The notes beneath the pieces are model-generated. The model had not been told where the DNA came from. It did not search any database and saw only the letters and a list, made by a program, of their open reading frames with translations. Below, in pieces: positions 18,921 to 26,666 of a stretch of DNA of 64,000 nucleotides. Origin of the DNA: Magnetococcales bacterium (GTDB lineage Bacteria > Pseudomonadota > Magnetococcia > Magnetococcales > UBA8363). The stretch's first letter is position 1. The number at the start of each line of letters is the position of its first letter. The stretch is from NCBI GenBank assembly GCA_015232865.1, contig JADFYU010000001.1:1-64000 (forward strand), given 5' to 3'. The position numbers and the translations under genes were made by a program.

Positions 18921-20057
18921 GTGTCTTCTCCTCTTATCTGTGTTGTCGGGGCCAGACCCAACTTCATGAAAATGGCGGCGGTTTTGCCCGCTTTGAAGAG
19001 TGGTGGCCGACCACTGGATACCCGCCTGGTCCATACGGGTCAGCACTATGATGCGGCCATGAAGAGCTCTTTTTTTCGTCAACTGGATATTCCGGAGCCG
19101 GATGTGGATCTGGGGGTCGGTTCCGGTAGTCATGCTGTACAAACAGCAGAGATCATGCGTCGTTTTGAGCCGATTATCGATTCCGAGAAACCGTGTGCCG
19201 TGCTGGTGGTCGGTGATGTCAACTCCACCATTGCCTGTGCTCTGGTTGCGGTAAAAAAAGGGGTTCCGGTGATCCACGTCGAGGCTGGATTGCGCAGTGG
19301 TGATCGGGCCATGCCGGAAGAGATCAACCGTATTTTGACCGATCAACTCTCCGACTTTCTTTTTACCACGGAACGGGTGGCACTGGATCACTTAACCCGT
19401 GAGGGGATTGCCGCCGAGAAAATCCACTTTGTCGGGAACGTCATGATCGACACTCTGTTGCGGCTGTTGCCACACTCACCGGAACCAGCCGATACCCTGG
19501 CCAAACTGGCACCGGAATCGGTGTTGATCGGAGAGCCGGGTTCCTATGGATTGCTCACCCTCCATCGACCGTCCAATGTCGATGTGGTCGAGGTTTTGCA
19601 ATCCCTACTGCGGGCTTTGGCCGATATCAGTCAGGAAATTCCTCTTATTTTTCCCGTTCATCCAAGAACGTTGGGCCAGATCAACAAGGCGGGTTTGCAA
19701 CCGCTTCTGGCCGACTCCAAGATTCTGCTTCTACCACCCATCGGTTATCTGGAAATGTTGGGATTGATGAAACGGGCGCGGTTGGTGCTGACCGATTCCG
19801 GCGGCATACAAGAGGAGACAACGGCTTTGGGAATTCCCTGTGTCACCCTTCGTGAAAATACCGAGCGGCCCATTACCCTCACCCAGGGAACCAATACTTT
19901 GGTTGGAATCGATGTGGTCAAAATTCGACAAACCGTGATGGATACACTTCAGACCGGCGGAAAATCCGGTCGGATTCCTGAGTTGTGGGATGGTCAGGCA
20001 GCGGTGCGGATCGCTGAGATTCTTCAAGGTCGGTTTGCTCATGTCTGCGCCCGATAA
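18921..20057 (+). CDS. wecB: UDP-N-acetylglucosamine 2-epimerase (non-hydrolysing)
   Basis: The enzyme interconverts UDP-GlcNAc and UDP-ManNAc, supplying activated ManNAc-type sugars to the polysaccharide. The 378-residue product has GARPNFMKMAA near the N-terminus, HTGQHYD, HVEAGLRSGD and the C-terminal UDP-binding LTDSGGIQEE with downstream RENTERPIT. The start is GTG. Its stop overlaps the following deacetylase start by 17 bases. A member of this family is often part of exosortase-type loci, consistent with the neighbours. Confidence 0.94.
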   Translation: MSSPLICVVGARPNFMKMAAVLPALKSGGRPLDTRLVHTGQHYDAAMKSSFFRQLDIPEPDVDLGVGSGSHAVQTAEIMRRFEPIIDSEKPCAVLVVGDVNSTIACALVAVKKGVPVIHVEAGLRSGDRAMPEEINRILTDQLSDFLFTTERVALDHLTREGIAAEKIHFVGNVMIDTLLRLLPHSPEPADTLAKLAPESVLIGEPGSYGLLTLHRPSNVDVVEVLQSLLRALADISQEIPLIFPVHPRTLGQINKAGLQPLLADSKILLLPPIGYLEMLGLMKRARLVLTDSGGIQEETTALGIPCVTLRENTERPITLTQGTNTLVGIDVVKIRQTVMDTLQTGGKSGRIPELWDGQAAVRIAEILQGRFAHVCAR

Positions 20058-21003
20058 TCACTCTGGCTCGCGATACTCTACACCACCCCCTTTAGCCGTT
20101 GTTCCTGCCGTTTCCCCGGATTCGGCCGTCTCTGGGATTACCAATGCCATGACGGTCGATGTGGAAGACTATTTCCAGGTTGCCGCATTCGAAGAGCAGA
20201 TCCCTTTTGAAAGCTGGTGCAATCGACCCGGTCGGGTTGAGGCCAATACCGACCGTCTGTTGGCTCTGTTTGAATCTCAGGGTGTTCACGGAACATTTTT
20301 TGTCCTGGGTTGGGTCGCACAGCGTTATCCGGCGCTGCTGCGTCGTATTGTTGCCTGCGGTCATGAGGTGGCCAGTCATGGTATGAACCATGTGCGGATT
20401 TTCCGGCAATCACCGGCGGTTTTTTTTGAGGATATTGTCGCCAGCAAAAAACTTCTGGAGGATGTTTCCGGTTGTCCGGTGATCGGTTATCGGGCCTCGA
20501 CCTACTCCATCGGGCCGGAGACCCTTTGGGCGTTGGATAAGCTTTTGGAGGCGGAATATCAGTATAGTTCCAGTATTTATCCGGTTTATCACGATCTTTA
20601 CGGCATGCCGGATGCTCCCCGTTTCCCCTTCTATCCACGCTCAGGAATGGTTGCCGGCGTGCGGGGAATTCTTGAAATTCCCATCACCACGGTCGAACTG
20701 TTCAACCGTCGGATTCCCTGCGGCGGAGGCGGTTATTTTCGTCTTTTCCCCCTGGCCTTTTCTCGTTGGGCCTGGAACCGGGTCAACCAACTCGATGGGC
20801 AACCGGGGGTGTTTTACTGTCATCCTTGGGAATTTGATCCCCAACAGCCCCGTATTGCCGACATCAATCTGAAAACCAGATTTCGTCACTACCTGAATTT
20901 GGCAAAAATGCAGGGGCGTCTGGTGGAAATGTTGAAGGCGTTTCGATGGGATCGAATGGATCGGGTTTATGAAGCCGAGATCAAACAGGGGAGGGAGGTG
21001 TGA
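20041..21003 (+). CDS. Exosortase-system polysaccharide deacetylase (DUF3473 type)
   Basis: The protein is a carbohydrate esterase family 4 (NodB-like) deacetylase thought to modify the exopolysaccharide. The 320 residues include the metal/catalytic motif TVDVEDYF (D40 or D43), HGTFFVLGWVAQR, and the zinc ligands H113 and H117 in SHGMNH. The C-terminal part, with CGGGGYFRLFP and YCHPWEFDP, is the extension typical of the XrtA-associated group (TIGR03006-like). No signal peptide is evident. The start ATG lies inside the end of wecB with AAGG upstream, implying coupling. Confidence 0.9.
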   Translation: MSAPDNHSGSRYSTPPPLAVVPAVSPDSAVSGITNAMTVDVEDYFQVAAFEEQIPFESWCNRPGRVEANTDRLLALFESQGVHGTFFVLGWVAQRYPALLRRIVACGHEVASHGMNHVRIFRQSPAVFFEDIVASKKLLEDVSGCPVIGYRASTYSIGPETLWALDKLLEAEYQYSSSIYPVYHDLYGMPDAPRFPFYPRSGMVAGVRGILEIPITTVELFNRRIPCGGGGYFRLFPLAFSRWAWNRVNQLDGQPGVFYCHPWEFDPQQPRIADINLKTRFRHYLNLAKMQGRLVEMLKAFRWDRMDRVYEAEIKQGREV

Positions 21004-21005
21004 GC

Positions 21006-22061
21006 ATGCCCATTGAATCCCAGTCTGTTCAGGTTCGCCCCTTGCGGGATGACTGCGCCGATAGCCAAGCCTGGGATCGCTTTGTGCTGGACTGTTCGGA
21101 GGCGACATTTTTTCATCGGGAGGGGTGGCGCCGGGTTGTTCAAAAAAGCTTTGCTCAACAATCCCACTATCTGTTGGCGGAGGTAGCCGGCGAGATTCAG
21201 GGAGTTTTGCCTTTGGTTCGTCAGAAAAGCCGCTTGTTTGGGGATCGTTTGATCTCCACCCCGTTTTGTGTCTACGGAGGAGTGGCGAGCAATCATGAGT
21301 CGGTTTGTCGGGCGTTGGAGGCGGCAGCGGCCTCTCTGGCCGAATCTCTGGGGGTCGCCTATCTGGAGTGCCGCAACCGAACCCGTCAGTCACCGACCTG
21401 GCCGAGCAAAGATCTTTACTACACGTTCAGCAAGAGCATCTCGTCGGACCCTCAAGAAAACCTGCTGGCCATTCCGCGTAAGCAGCGCGCCGAAGTGCGT
21501 AAAGGGATCAAAAAGGGCTTGGTTGGTCATATTGAACCGGATCTGTCCGGTCTCTGTTATGACATCTACTCCGAAAGTGTGCGTAATTTGGGCACGCCGG
21601 TTTTTTCCCGCCGCTATTTTAGCATTCTAAAGGAGGTATTTGGCTCGGATTGTGATGGGCTGGTGATCTACCAAGAGAATAAAGCGCTGGCGGCGGTGGT
21701 TAATTTTTATTTTCGCAATGAGGTTCTGCCCTATTACGGTGGCGGAACCGCCGAAGCGCGTCGATTGGGAGCGACCCATTTTATGTATTGGGATTTGATG
21801 CGCCACGCTACCCAGGAACGGGGAGCCGAGGTTTTTGATTTTGGCCGGAGCAAGCTCGGCAGTGGATCATTTGATTTTAAAAGATATTTTGGCTTTGAGC
21901 CGAACCCGCTCAATTATCAGTACTATCTGGTCAGACAGAATAATCTGCCGGATCTTAGTCCCAACAACCCCAAGTATCGGCTGATGATCAATACCTGGAA
22001 ACGATTACCCTTATCGATTTCCCGCTGGTTGGGGCCGTTTGTGGCAAAAAATCTTGGCTAA
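21006..22061 (+). CDS. FemAB-like acyltransferase of the exosortase system
   Basis: This is a 351-residue GNAT-fold protein resembling the FemAB proteins found in exosortase/polysaccharide loci (TIGR03019-like). Its precise substrate is unknown; FemAB relatives transfer aminoacyl or acyl groups. Supporting blocks are FFHREGWRRVV near the N-terminus, RKQRAEVRKGIKKGL in the middle and DFGRSKLGSGSFDFKRYFGF near the C-terminus. The ATG at 21006 has an excellent GGGAGGTG site, better than the overlapping GTG at 21000. It is the last gene of the cluster. No exosortase or asparagine synthetase-like gene follows. Confidence 0.88.
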   Translation: MPIESQSVQVRPLRDDCADSQAWDRFVLDCSEATFFHREGWRRVVQKSFAQQSHYLLAEVAGEIQGVLPLVRQKSRLFGDRLISTPFCVYGGVASNHESVCRALEAAAASLAESLGVAYLECRNRTRQSPTWPSKDLYYTFSKSISSDPQENLLAIPRKQRAEVRKGIKKGLVGHIEPDLSGLCYDIYSESVRNLGTPVFSRRYFSILKEVFGSDCDGLVIYQENKALAAVVNFYFRNEVLPYYGGGTAEARRLGATHFMYWDLMRHATQERGAEVFDFGRSKLGSGSFDFKRYFGFEPNPLNYQYYLVRQNNLPDLSPNNPKYRLMINTWKRLPLSISRWLGPFVAKNLG

Positions 22062-22113
22062 GGGTCACTAAAAAAAATAAATGGAACCTGTTGCACTGGA
22101 TTCTGGTTCAAAG

Positions 22114-22172
22114 CCAGCGCACGCAACCGGAAAAGCTGGCCAAACGACAGGTTTTCCGATTGTGTGCGTTGG
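22114..22172. repeat. Large imperfect hairpin after the polysaccharide operon
   Basis: Two 21-bp arms (22114-22134 and 22152-22172) are inverted with 18 of 21 positions matching and a 17-nt loop. The inner part pairs CCGGAAAA with TTTTCCGA. There is no trailing T-run, so it is not a classical terminator. It might be a decayed member of the dispersed palindromic family, since a GGATTCTGG box flanks it, or an RNA 3'-end stabiliser. Confidence 0.6.
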
Positions 22173-22234
22173 TTGGATTGAATGATGTAGAGTGAGGGTG
22201 ATACCAAGAAAAATAAGCTGTGGACCGCTTGTTG

Positions 22235-22429
22235 CTACTCTTGCCAGACCGGATTGACGACAGCCGTAACCCGTAAGCCGTGTTGACCGTTGTTGATGGC
22301 TGTGCTCGGTAGCTGTCTGGCGTTGTCACCGACATGGTATTCCTCTTTGCCATCGTGAAAAATGTACCAGCTTTTTAGTGTTTTGGATGCTTTCTCTCTG
22401 GCCTCTACGACCGCCTCGTTGTAAGTCAT
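22235..22429 (-). CDS. Uncharacterised small protein (64 aa)
   Basis: I do not recognise this protein. It begins MTYNEAVVEAREKASKT and ends VTAVVNPVWQE. It looks like a folded small soluble domain: a charged N-terminal helix, then a mixed hydrophobic middle (SWYIFHDGKEEYHVGD) that could be a beta hairpin. The ATG is preceded by a G-rich stretch (GGGGGAAGC) at ribosome-binding distance. There is no signal peptide or membrane segment. It stands alone between the polysaccharide cluster and gmhA, divergent from the latter. Coding potential is judged from composition and the start signal only. Confidence 0.55.
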   Translation of the reverse strand: MTYNEAVVEAREKASKTLKSWYIFHDGKEEYHVGDNARQLPSTAINNGQHGLRVTAVVNPVWQE

Positions 22430-22991
22430 GCTTCCCCCCCGGTAAAACCGAATCCGTAACCAAAATTAAACTTCTCTTATCTCTATCAGAACGGGATTAA
22501 CGTAAAACAGAAACGATTCCATTTCAAGCGTTGAAAAGCGCTTGAACCTGACATTCGTTAAAATTTTCAGGCTGTAAATTTTTAACACCCGTCACTGAGC
22601 TGGCTACATATTGCATGGATTGAAAGCAGAAGACAAGTGAGAAAATTTTTTTTTCAACTTATTGAAAAACAAGGAAAAAATCTTTTAGTGAAAGTTAAAA
22701 AAATGTGAAAAATCATTAAGTTAATCGGTGTTTTTGACGGCTGGAATCTGGTAAAAAAATTGGTCAATTTTTATTTGAAATAATGAAAGTTACTGAAAAA
22801 ATGGGATAAAAAACCGGCTTGAAGTTAGCGTGGAGATGACGGGGAAAAGAGAGTATTTTTTCGCGGTCGGCCGTGGGTCTGTCATGGTTGGAGTCGAAGT
22901 CTGTTCTTTTGAGAGGATCCTCACTTTTGCCACGCGAAGGATCACTCTTGGCCGGGTTGTACCAGACCGGAAAGGAGATTTCACCCTTTTT

Positions 22992-23013
22992 CCGGCAAAA
23001 GGCCGGTTTTTTT
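22992..23013 (+). terminator. Orphan intrinsic terminator
   Basis: CCGGC (22992-22996) pairs with GCCGG (23002-23006) across a 5-nt AAAAG loop, followed by seven T residues. No plus-strand gene ends just before it: the nearest upstream plus-strand stop is at 22061, about 930 bp away. It could end an unannotated small RNA. Confidence 0.65.
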
Positions 23014-23089
23014 CGCCGATCTCCTCGACAGCGGAAGCGGGCTGTTGCGACCGTGTAACCGATGGAGTATCTTGCTCAACGTTCAATCT

Positions 23090-23131
23090 GGAAACGGCCG
23101 TTGCCGGCACCCACCGCCAACGGTCGTTTCC
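23090..23131. repeat. Hairpin repeat, relative of the dispersed palindromes
   Basis: GGAAACGGCCGTTG (23090-23103) pairs with CAACGGTCGTTTCC (23118-23131) with one mismatch. The ends (CTGGAAACGGC, GTTTCCGGG) resemble those of the sequence at 31917-32015 and a right-end-like piece near 56870-56898. It may be a sub-type of the CCTAGATTCGGC family with AAACGGC in place of ATTCGGC. Confidence 0.5.
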
Positions 23132-23222
23132 GGGTTGAATGGAGATCGGGTCTGCCCCGCATGGGTTGGGGTGACGTTCTATGCGCCACCCATTGTTTGG
23201 ATGAGTGGTATGGAGGAGTCGG

Positions 23223-23831
23223 ATGAACGAGATAAAAACGACGCTGATTGATCCGTTTTTGCTCTCTCAGATTGAGCAGAGTCTGGCCGTTAAACAGCAG
23301 ATTCTGGCCGATGATGCCTTGTTGAGAGATATTCAGGGAGCCGCCGATCTGGCACTTGCCTGTTATCGTTCCGGGGGAAAGCTGCTCATTGCGGGTAACG
23401 GTGGTTCGGCGGCGGACGCCCAGCATATTGCCGGTGAGTTGGTCAGCCGTTTTTTCTTCGATCGCCCGGCCCTTGCGGCGATTGCCTTGACAACGGACAG
23501 CTCCATCCTGACCGCCATCGGTAACGATTATGGATACGAGCGGATATTTTCTCGGCAGATTGAGGGTAATGGTCAACCGGGGGATCTGTTTTTGGCGATT
23601 TCAACCTCTGGAAACTCTGCCAATATTCTCCGGGGTATCGAGATGGCCCGCCAGAAAAGTCTCTCGGTCATCGGATTGACCGGTGCGACCGGTGGTCAGA
23701 TGGTCGATCAATGCGATCTTTGTCTGACTGTTCCCTCAACGGTGACGCCAAGAATTCAAGAGGCTCACATTCTAATCGGGCACCTGCTCTGTGCCTACAT
23801 TGAAAAAGGTTTTTTTCCAAGTAGATCCTGA
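23223..23831 (+). CDS. gmhA: Phosphoheptose isomerase
   Basis: GmhA converts sedoheptulose 7-phosphate to D-glycero-D-manno-heptose 7-phosphate, the first step toward ADP-heptose for the lipopolysaccharide inner core. At 202 residues it is a SIS-domain protein with LLIAGNGGSAADAQHIAGEL, ISTSGNSANILRGIE and a C-terminal TPRIQEAHILIGH carrying metal/catalytic residues. The ATG at 23223 has GGAGGAG six bases upstream; an earlier in-frame start has none. It stands alone, without gmhB, hldE or hldD nearby. DiaA-type SIS proteins are similar, but the motif set fits GmhA better. Confidence 0.9.
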   Translation: MNEIKTTLIDPFLLSQIEQSLAVKQQILADDALLRDIQGAADLALACYRSGGKLLIAGNGGSAADAQHIAGELVSRFFFDRPALAAIALTTDSSILTAIGNDYGYERIFSRQIEGNGQPGDLFLAISTSGNSANILRGIEMARQKSLSVIGLTGATGGQMVDQCDLCLTVPSTVTPRIQEAHILIGHLLCAYIEKGFFPSRS

Positions 23832-24262
23832 ATCCGTGATTTGTTGCGCCGGAATAGAACCTCTTTTGATTTTCGTTCTCTATCAAGGCCCACCAACTGG
23901 TTGCATGGTTGGGTTGCCTTGCCCCGAAAAATATGCAATATTTAGATTATTAGCATCTTATAATATTTAAATCTGGATTGGGCAGTTGTTTATACGATAA
24001 TCCTAGAAACTAGGATAATGCCGCAACTTGAAGGTTTGTCAGTAAAATTAGCAGAAATCCACTCGATGGGTGGTTGTGATTTTTCTGGTCCATCTGATCA
24101 ATCATACGGTTGCACTCTTTTCGTGTTCAGCTGGTTATTTCTGGATGGTAGTGACTGTTCGTGCCGCATTCAGTTCCGGATCAATCTCAGAATAAAGCTC
24201 AGGTGGTGAACTGGTCGGTGGATTTTTATGACACTTCAGATTACGAGGGGTACGGTTTTCTA
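23832..24262. other. Intergenic region with palindrome and AT-rich tract
   Basis: No convincing gene lies in these 431 bp. The tract at 23930-23970 is AT-rich (TATTTAGATTATTAGC and similar). The sequence CTGGATTGGGCAGTTG at about 23973 resembles the left end of the dispersed palindromic family. A perfect 15-bp palindrome, TCCTAGAAACTAGGA, follows at 24001-24015 and looks like two element ends brought together. The promoter of the following secreted-protein gene should lie toward the right end but is not evident. Confidence 0.45.
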
Positions 24263-25270
24263 ATGGTAAAATCAATCATTGTAGGCGGTCTGGTTGCATT
24301 GTCTCTGACGTTTTCCGGTTCGGCCGGGGCCATGAGTTCGGAGCATAAGCCTTTTGATCAAAAGGAGTTGAGCCAGTTTATCAAGGATTATGATCAACTC
24401 ACTCAATGGAAGCCCAAGGAGGGACAATTTGTCGGCAATCTTAAGAATCAGTGGGTGATGGCTGGAATGCAGTACAACCCGGATTTTGCCGCCACCCTGA
24501 CCGAGAAGGGTTGGGAGAAAGAGCGGTTTTTTTATCTGCTCAACCATGTTCAGCAGGGGCTGAGTCAAGAGCGTTATCGCCGTCAGCAGCAGCAGGCCGA
24601 AGAGCAGATGAACAAACACATGGCTGAGATGGCGGAGAGGATGGCAGCCCGTCAAGCGGCCTATGAAAAACAGCTCCAGGAGCAGGCTGAGCAGGCGGAA
24701 GCATGGGTTGCCGATCAATTGGCTGCCCAAAAAAAGCAGGTCCAGGATAATCCCTACATGCATCCGTTGCAAAAACAGCGCATTCTCGACTTTCTCAACC
24801 AGGCCTCTCAAGAGAGCAAACGGATTTCAGACCCACAGCTGAGTTTTGAAAAATTCCGCGAACAGGCGGAGGCTCAACGTCAAGCGTGGGAAGCGTCACT
24901 GCGCCAATCCATCATGGACAACAAGCATATTCCCGAAGAGCAGAAAAAAATCATCTTGGCCGGGATGGATAAAGCCAACCAGCCGATAGTCGAGAGCAAG
25001 CCGGAGCCGATGCCCAGCCAGGAGCAGATGATGGCTCGAATGCAGGAGCAGCGTCAAACCTGGATTGCCCAACAGGTGGAGCAGATTCAGAAGAACCCCG
25101 GTTACTCTGATGAAAACAAAGAAAAAATAATTGCCAGACTCAACAGCTTCGCCAAACAGATGGAGGCGGGTGTCCATCAAAAACCGGCCAGCATTATTCC
25201 CGAAGAGGAGGCGGCCTTGATTCAAAAAAACATGGATGCGTTGATGGCTGTCCTGCACGGCAACCAATAG
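24263..25270 (+). CDS. Secreted coiled-coil protein with three W-starting repeats
   Basis: I do not recognise a named family. From the ATG at 24263 the protein is 335 residues, beginning with a Sec signal peptide (about 1-24, cleavage near SAGA-MSS). A globular part follows (about 25-90), then a Glu/Gln/Ala-rich helical region. The C-terminal half contains three related units: one from QAEAWVADQLAAQKK, one from QRQAWEASLRQSIMDN and one from QRQTWIAQQVEQIQKN. Each runs on to a Pro or Lys turn and a helix of the pattern K-x-x-I-x-x-x-(L/M). A periplasmic helical scaffold or adaptor is plausible. It is followed by a strong terminator, so it is monocistronic. An upstream start (24161) would mask the signal peptide. 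Confidence 0.75.
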   Translation: MVKSIIVGGLVALSLTFSGSAGAMSSEHKPFDQKELSQFIKDYDQLTQWKPKEGQFVGNLKNQWVMAGMQYNPDFAATLTEKGWEKERFFYLLNHVQQGLSQERYRRQQQQAEEQMNKHMAEMAERMAARQAAYEKQLQEQAEQAEAWVADQLAAQKKQVQDNPYMHPLQKQRILDFLNQASQESKRISDPQLSFEKFREQAEAQRQAWEASLRQSIMDNKHIPEEQKKIILAGMDKANQPIVESKPEPMPSQEQMMARMQEQRQTWIAQQVEQIQKNPGYSDENKEKIIARLNSFAKQMEAGVHQKPASIIPEEEAALIQKNMDALMAVLHGNQ

Positions 25271-25612
25271 CGCGGCTTTTTTCAACGTCTCCGACCCGGT
25301 TTGTGACGGTCAAGAGCGGGCAACACTAAAAAAAACCGGCTCGGGCTTTTTTGCTCAGGCCGGTTTTTTTCGTTTTTTTATTTCCGGGCGATAAAGAAAA
25401 AGGAAAAATTCTTTACTTATGTCGGTATATTATCGATACTCACCGCATCCATGCAACAGTGCGGTGGCTGCCAAAAGGCGCGTGCCATGACCTTTTGATT
25501 CGTCTGATCAAACAAAAAAATACAAAGCGCTGCCCCGTCCAGCCACTCTTCCCTTAGCGGATTTTGGCTATACATAGCTGTAATCAATCCCAATCGTGAC
25601 CGGTCTGAGATC
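25271..25612. other. Intergenic region before the RND pump
   Basis: These 342 bp hold the terminator of the secreted coiled-coil protein (25328-25370) and then an AT-rich stretch with a possible promoter region around 25400-25440. A weak minus-strand reading frame (25417-25614) is listed separately. Otherwise nothing is recognisable. Confidence 0.5.
25328..25370 (+). terminator. Intrinsic terminator
   Basis: An A-rich lead and ACCGGC pair with GCCGGT and a T-run, around a GC-containing inner stem and a TTTTTT loop. The hairpin is A/T-flanked on both sides, so it can work in both directions. It ends the transcript of the secreted repeat protein. Confidence 0.85.
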
Positions 25613-25614
25613 AT
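25417..25614 (-). CDS. Doubtful small minus-strand frame (65 aa)
   Basis: The frame reads MISDRSRLGLITAMYS at its start and has a protein-like middle (EEWLDGAALCIFLFDQ, then QKVMARAFWQPPH). An AGGA lies four bases from the ATG. Against it: its start codon overlaps the start of the divergent adaptor gene at a CATG, and nothing else supports translation. Kept only as a candidate. Confidence 0.25.
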   Translation of the reverse strand: MISDRSRLGLITAMYSQNPLREEWLDGAALCIFLFDQTNQKVMARAFWQPPHCCMDAVSIDNIPT

Positions 25615-26665
25615 GAATCCTGTTTTATTCTTTATAATTTCCTCATTTCTTTTGACTTTTTCCTCTATCGGGCTGGCGGAGACGCCGCCAGCGGGCGATC
25701 AACTACCAGCGGCAATAAAAGTGACGACCCGACCCTTGGCCGATTTGATCATTCACCCCAGGGAGGAGGCTCCGGCTGTTGCCTTGAGCTTGAATCGGGC
25801 ACAGATTACACCGGAAATTTCGGGAAAGGTGGTGGAAATCGCCGTAGAGACAGGAGATCTGGTTGCCAAGGGTGGGGTGATCGCTCGTCTGGACCCGTGG
25901 CTCTATCATGCGCAACTGCGCCAGGGACAGGGGGTTTTGAAAGAGTTGGAGGTGAGCTTGGATCTGGCCAGAAACGAACAAGAGCGCACCGAAACGTTGC
26001 GTAAGAAGGGGCAGTCCACCGATGCGGTGTTGGACGAAAAAGTGGCTCAGGTGGCTCGCCTTTCCGCCCAACTATCCAGCCAGCAAGCGCGTGTCGAAGA
26101 GGCCAGAATCCGTTTGGGAAAAACAGTGGTTCTGGCCCCGTTCGCTGGGATTGTCGGTCAGCGTAGCGGTCAGATCGGTGATTGGGTCGGGCCGGGAACC
26201 GCACTGGTCGAGCTGGTGGACCTAGACCATGTCGAACTATCGGCCCAGGTTGCCGCTCATCGTCTTGAACAGTTGGAACAATCGGACGGTTTGGTCTTTT
26301 TGCATGAGAAGAGAAGGTATCCGGTCACCATTCGCAAACGAATTCCCATCGAAAAAACCGCCACTCGAACCCAAGAGGTTCGGTTGAGCTTTGCCAAAAC
26401 CATGCCGCCGCCCGGTGCATCGGGTCGCCTGGTCTGGATCGATTCTCAAAACTATCTGCCCTCTTGGTTGTTGGTTCGCCGTCAGGAGAGCTTGGGACTG
26501 TTTTTGGTTGAAGAAAAAAAAGGGGTCTTTCACCCGCTTGCTGATGCCCGAGAGGGGTTGCCTGCCTTGTTGCCCGCTTCCCTGGTCAGTGGTCTGGCGG
26601 TTGTGGATGGGCGGGAGTCATTGGCGGACGGTGCCATGGTACAAACTTCCGCCAAAGTAGATTAA
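25613..26665 (+). CDS. RND efflux periplasmic adaptor (HlyD/MFP family)
   Basis: The 350-residue adaptor should bridge the inner-membrane pump encoded next to an outer-membrane channel. A signal peptide spans about residues 1-23 (SSIGLA-ET). The lipoyl/barrel-sandwich halves are visible (ITPEISGKVVEIAVETGDLVAKGGVIARLD and the later VVLAPFAGIVGQRSGQIGDWV). Between them lies an alpha-helical hairpin (about 110-165), and a beta-barrel follows at about 205-300. The gap to the pump gene is 1 bp. No TolC-like gene is present in the window. The substrate cannot be told from the sequence. Confidence 0.92.
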   Translation: MNPVLFFIISSFLLTFSSIGLAETPPAGDQLPAAIKVTTRPLADLIIHPREEAPAVALSLNRAQITPEISGKVVEIAVETGDLVAKGGVIARLDPWLYHAQLRQGQGVLKELEVSLDLARNEQERTETLRKKGQSTDAVLDEKVAQVARLSAQLSSQQARVEEARIRLGKTVVLAPFAGIVGQRSGQIGDWVGPGTALVELVDLDHVELSAQVAAHRLEQLEQSDGLVFLHEKRRYPVTIRKRIPIEKTATRTQEVRLSFAKTMPPPGASGRLVWIDSQNYLPSWLLVRRQESLGLFLVEEKKGVFHPLADAREGLPALLPASLVSGLAVVDGRESLADGAMVQTSAKVD

Positions 26666-26666
26666 A

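Larger units (their letters stand above)
22430..23222. other. Long AT-rich intergenic region with terminator and hairpins
   Basis: Nearly 800 bp contain no convincing gene. The part 22441-22830 is strikingly AT-rich, with long A and T runs. It includes an inverted repeat TTCAAGCG/CGCTTGAA at 22523-22546. From 22830 the composition turns GC-rich, leading to a clear intrinsic terminator at 22992-23013. A second hairpin (23090-23131) resembles the dispersed palindromes. A promoter for gmhA is expected at the right end. The orphan terminator suggests a short transcript ending here. Confidence 0.55.

Noticed and set aside
22940..22990. ACCAGACCGGAAAGGAG, resembling part of the SRP RNA
   Set aside because: The conserved SRP core around GGTCAGGTCCGGAAGGAAGC is not matched in order, and no symmetric loop could be built.
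22830..23138. A 102-residue plus-strand reading frame with a GTG start
   Set aside because: It runs through the intrinsic terminator at 22992-23013 and the hairpin repeat at 23090-23131, has no ribosome binding site, and shows no protein-like pattern.
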